Source of the DNA: an uncultured Lachnospiraceae bacterium
GTDB lineage: Bacteria; Bacillota; Clostridia; Lachnospirales; Lachnospiraceae
NCBI GenBank assembly: GCA_902803355.1
Contig: CADCPP010000143.1
Location: forward strand, 1 to 6,367
DNA length: 6,367 bases
Reading direction: 5' to 3'
In this document: positions 5,672-6,367 of the stretch, piece by piece
Layout: each line of letters opens with the position of its first letter
Numbering within the stretch: position 1 is the first letter of the stretch
Position numbers and translations under genes: made by a program
The notes under the pieces: model-generated
Database searches by the model: none
Told to the model about the DNA's origin: nothing
Seen by the model: the letters and a program-made list of their open reading frames with translations, nothing else

Positions 5672-6367
5672 TTAATCCATGAAGAATCGCTTGGCCGTCT
5701 CCTCCAGCGTTTCCTTTCCTTCCTGGATGCGTTCGTTCCAGCGGTCAAAGCCCTCCCGCACGCGTTCATCCGTGTGGATCTTGCGCCGCAGCTCGCTTAA
5801 GAGGATATGCAGCGGAAGATCCCAGTCAGCATCGGCAAAATAATCCTCCATGCGCTTCTGCCATTCGGTCTCTTTCGTGATCTTTCCGATAAAAGCGTCA
5901 ATATTATCCATGGCCTTCTGACGGCGCAGAGCCGTCTGGTTCTGCAGATCCAGGATGGCGGCGATGCCGCTGTAAAAACTGTTGTCCGGCGTTTTGTGCG
6001 CGGGATAACGTCCTGCCCGGTAATTCTCCAGAACGGTTTCATAGCGCCGTTCCGCGTTCGCGACCGCATCGTCCCAGGAGAGATACAGGCTTTCCTGGGC
6101 ACCTTTCCCGACCCGCTTCATGGCTTCGGGCTGACGGATCAGCCGGATCAGCGTCTTTGCCATGGAATCTGCGTTTTCCTCAATGAAGAAGCTGCTCACA
6201 TCATCTTCGGAATCCTCGGCGGCGCAGCTGCCGGCAACCAGAACGCTGGGGAGGGCGCAGGCCGCGGCTTCCCGCACGACCAGACCGTTGGTGTCGAAGG
6301 TGGAAGGGAAGAGGAAGAGATCGGCCCGGCAGTACCAGGCGCGGACCTTTTCCCGGTCGTAGATCGG
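5672..6367 (-). CDS. GT-B (family 4) glycosyltransferase, C-terminal part (partial)
   Basis: The frame runs from the right window edge to a TAA stop at 5674-5672, giving 231 residues without a start; the GTG at 6277 is internal because homology continues ahead of it. Residues 16-45 (ADLFLFPSTFDTNGLVVREA, then AACALPSVLVAG) are the donor-binding region of GT4 retaining glycosyltransferases. The usual E-x7-E pair appears as Asp25-x7-Glu33; Glu33 is the conserved second acid. IEENADSMAKTLIRLI (62-77) fits the closing helices of the GT-B fold. From about residue 120 a charged, helix-rich extension of roughly 110 residues follows (DLQNQTALRRQKAMDNIDAF and EWQKRMEDYFADADWDLP regions) that I do not recognise. 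Such enzymes build membrane glycolipids or surface polysaccharides. Donor and acceptor are unknown; the N-terminal acceptor domain lies outside the window. It is convergent with the dehydratase gene. Confidence 0.85.
   Translation of the reverse strand, partial: PIYDREKVRAWYCRADLFLFPSTFDTNGLVVREAAACALPSVLVAGSCAAEDSEDDVSSFFIEENADSMAKTLIRLIRQPEAMKRVGKGAQESLYLSWDDAVANAERRYETVLENYRAGRYPAHKTPDNSFYSGIAAILDLQNQTALRRQKAMDNIDAFIGKITKETEWQKRMEDYFADADWDLPLHILLSELRRKIHTDERVREGFDRWNERIQEGKETLEETAKRFFMD

Noticed and set aside
6162..6362. A 66-codon plus-strand open frame at the right edge
   Set aside because: It is antisense to the glycosyltransferase frame, which carries clear GT4 motifs, and the Ser/Arg-rich translation resembles nothing known to me.

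Overview
The window looks like chromosomal DNA from a moderately GC-rich Gram-positive bacterium of the Bacillota, probably a gut-type Clostridia or Erysipelotrichia lineage. This rests on the PyrR-type pyrimidine regulator next to a uracil permease, AAGGAG-type ribosome binding sites, sigma-A-like promoters with 17-base spacers, compact U-tract terminators, and protein flavours seen by recall rather than by search. Species cannot be named from the sequence alone. Coding density is high, with no gene-free stretch over 190 bases. I saw no tRNA, rRNA, CRISPR array, insertion sequence or phage gene.

Layout: (1) Positions 1-1008 hold the 3' end of a uracil permease gene (uraA/pyrP) followed 27 bases later by pyrR, closed by a strong intrinsic terminator. 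This is the tail of a pyrimidine uptake and control unit. (2) Positions 1021-3562 hold a sigma-A-like promoter, a short leader that may fold, an APC-superfamily permease, and 24 bases later a fusion of a winged helix-turn-helix domain to a LicC-like nucleotidyltransferase. These two genes look like one operon. By family knowledge the enzyme would make CDP-choline or a related CDP-activated headgroup, and the permease would plausibly import its precursor. No kinase or LicD-type transferase is present here. (3) Positions 3622-5662 hold a near-consensus promoter, a membrane-bound CapD/FlaA1/PglF-type nucleotide-sugar 4,6-dehydratase, and a bidirectional terminator. (4) Positions 5672-6367, on the minus strand and convergent, hold the C-terminal part of a GT-B (family 4) glycosyltransferase with a long helical tail.

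Genes 3 to 6 share a possible theme of surface glycan or glycolipid building: headgroup activation, sugar-nucleotide modification and glycosyl transfer. They sit in three separate transcription units, so the joint role is an inference from proximity. The most notable item is the regulator-enzyme fusion at 2669-3562 paired with an APC permease. It could be a self-regulated salvage and activation cassette. The family architecture (wHTH plus LicC-like domain) is not new to me, but its substrate, partner enzymes and DNA target are not settled by this sequence.
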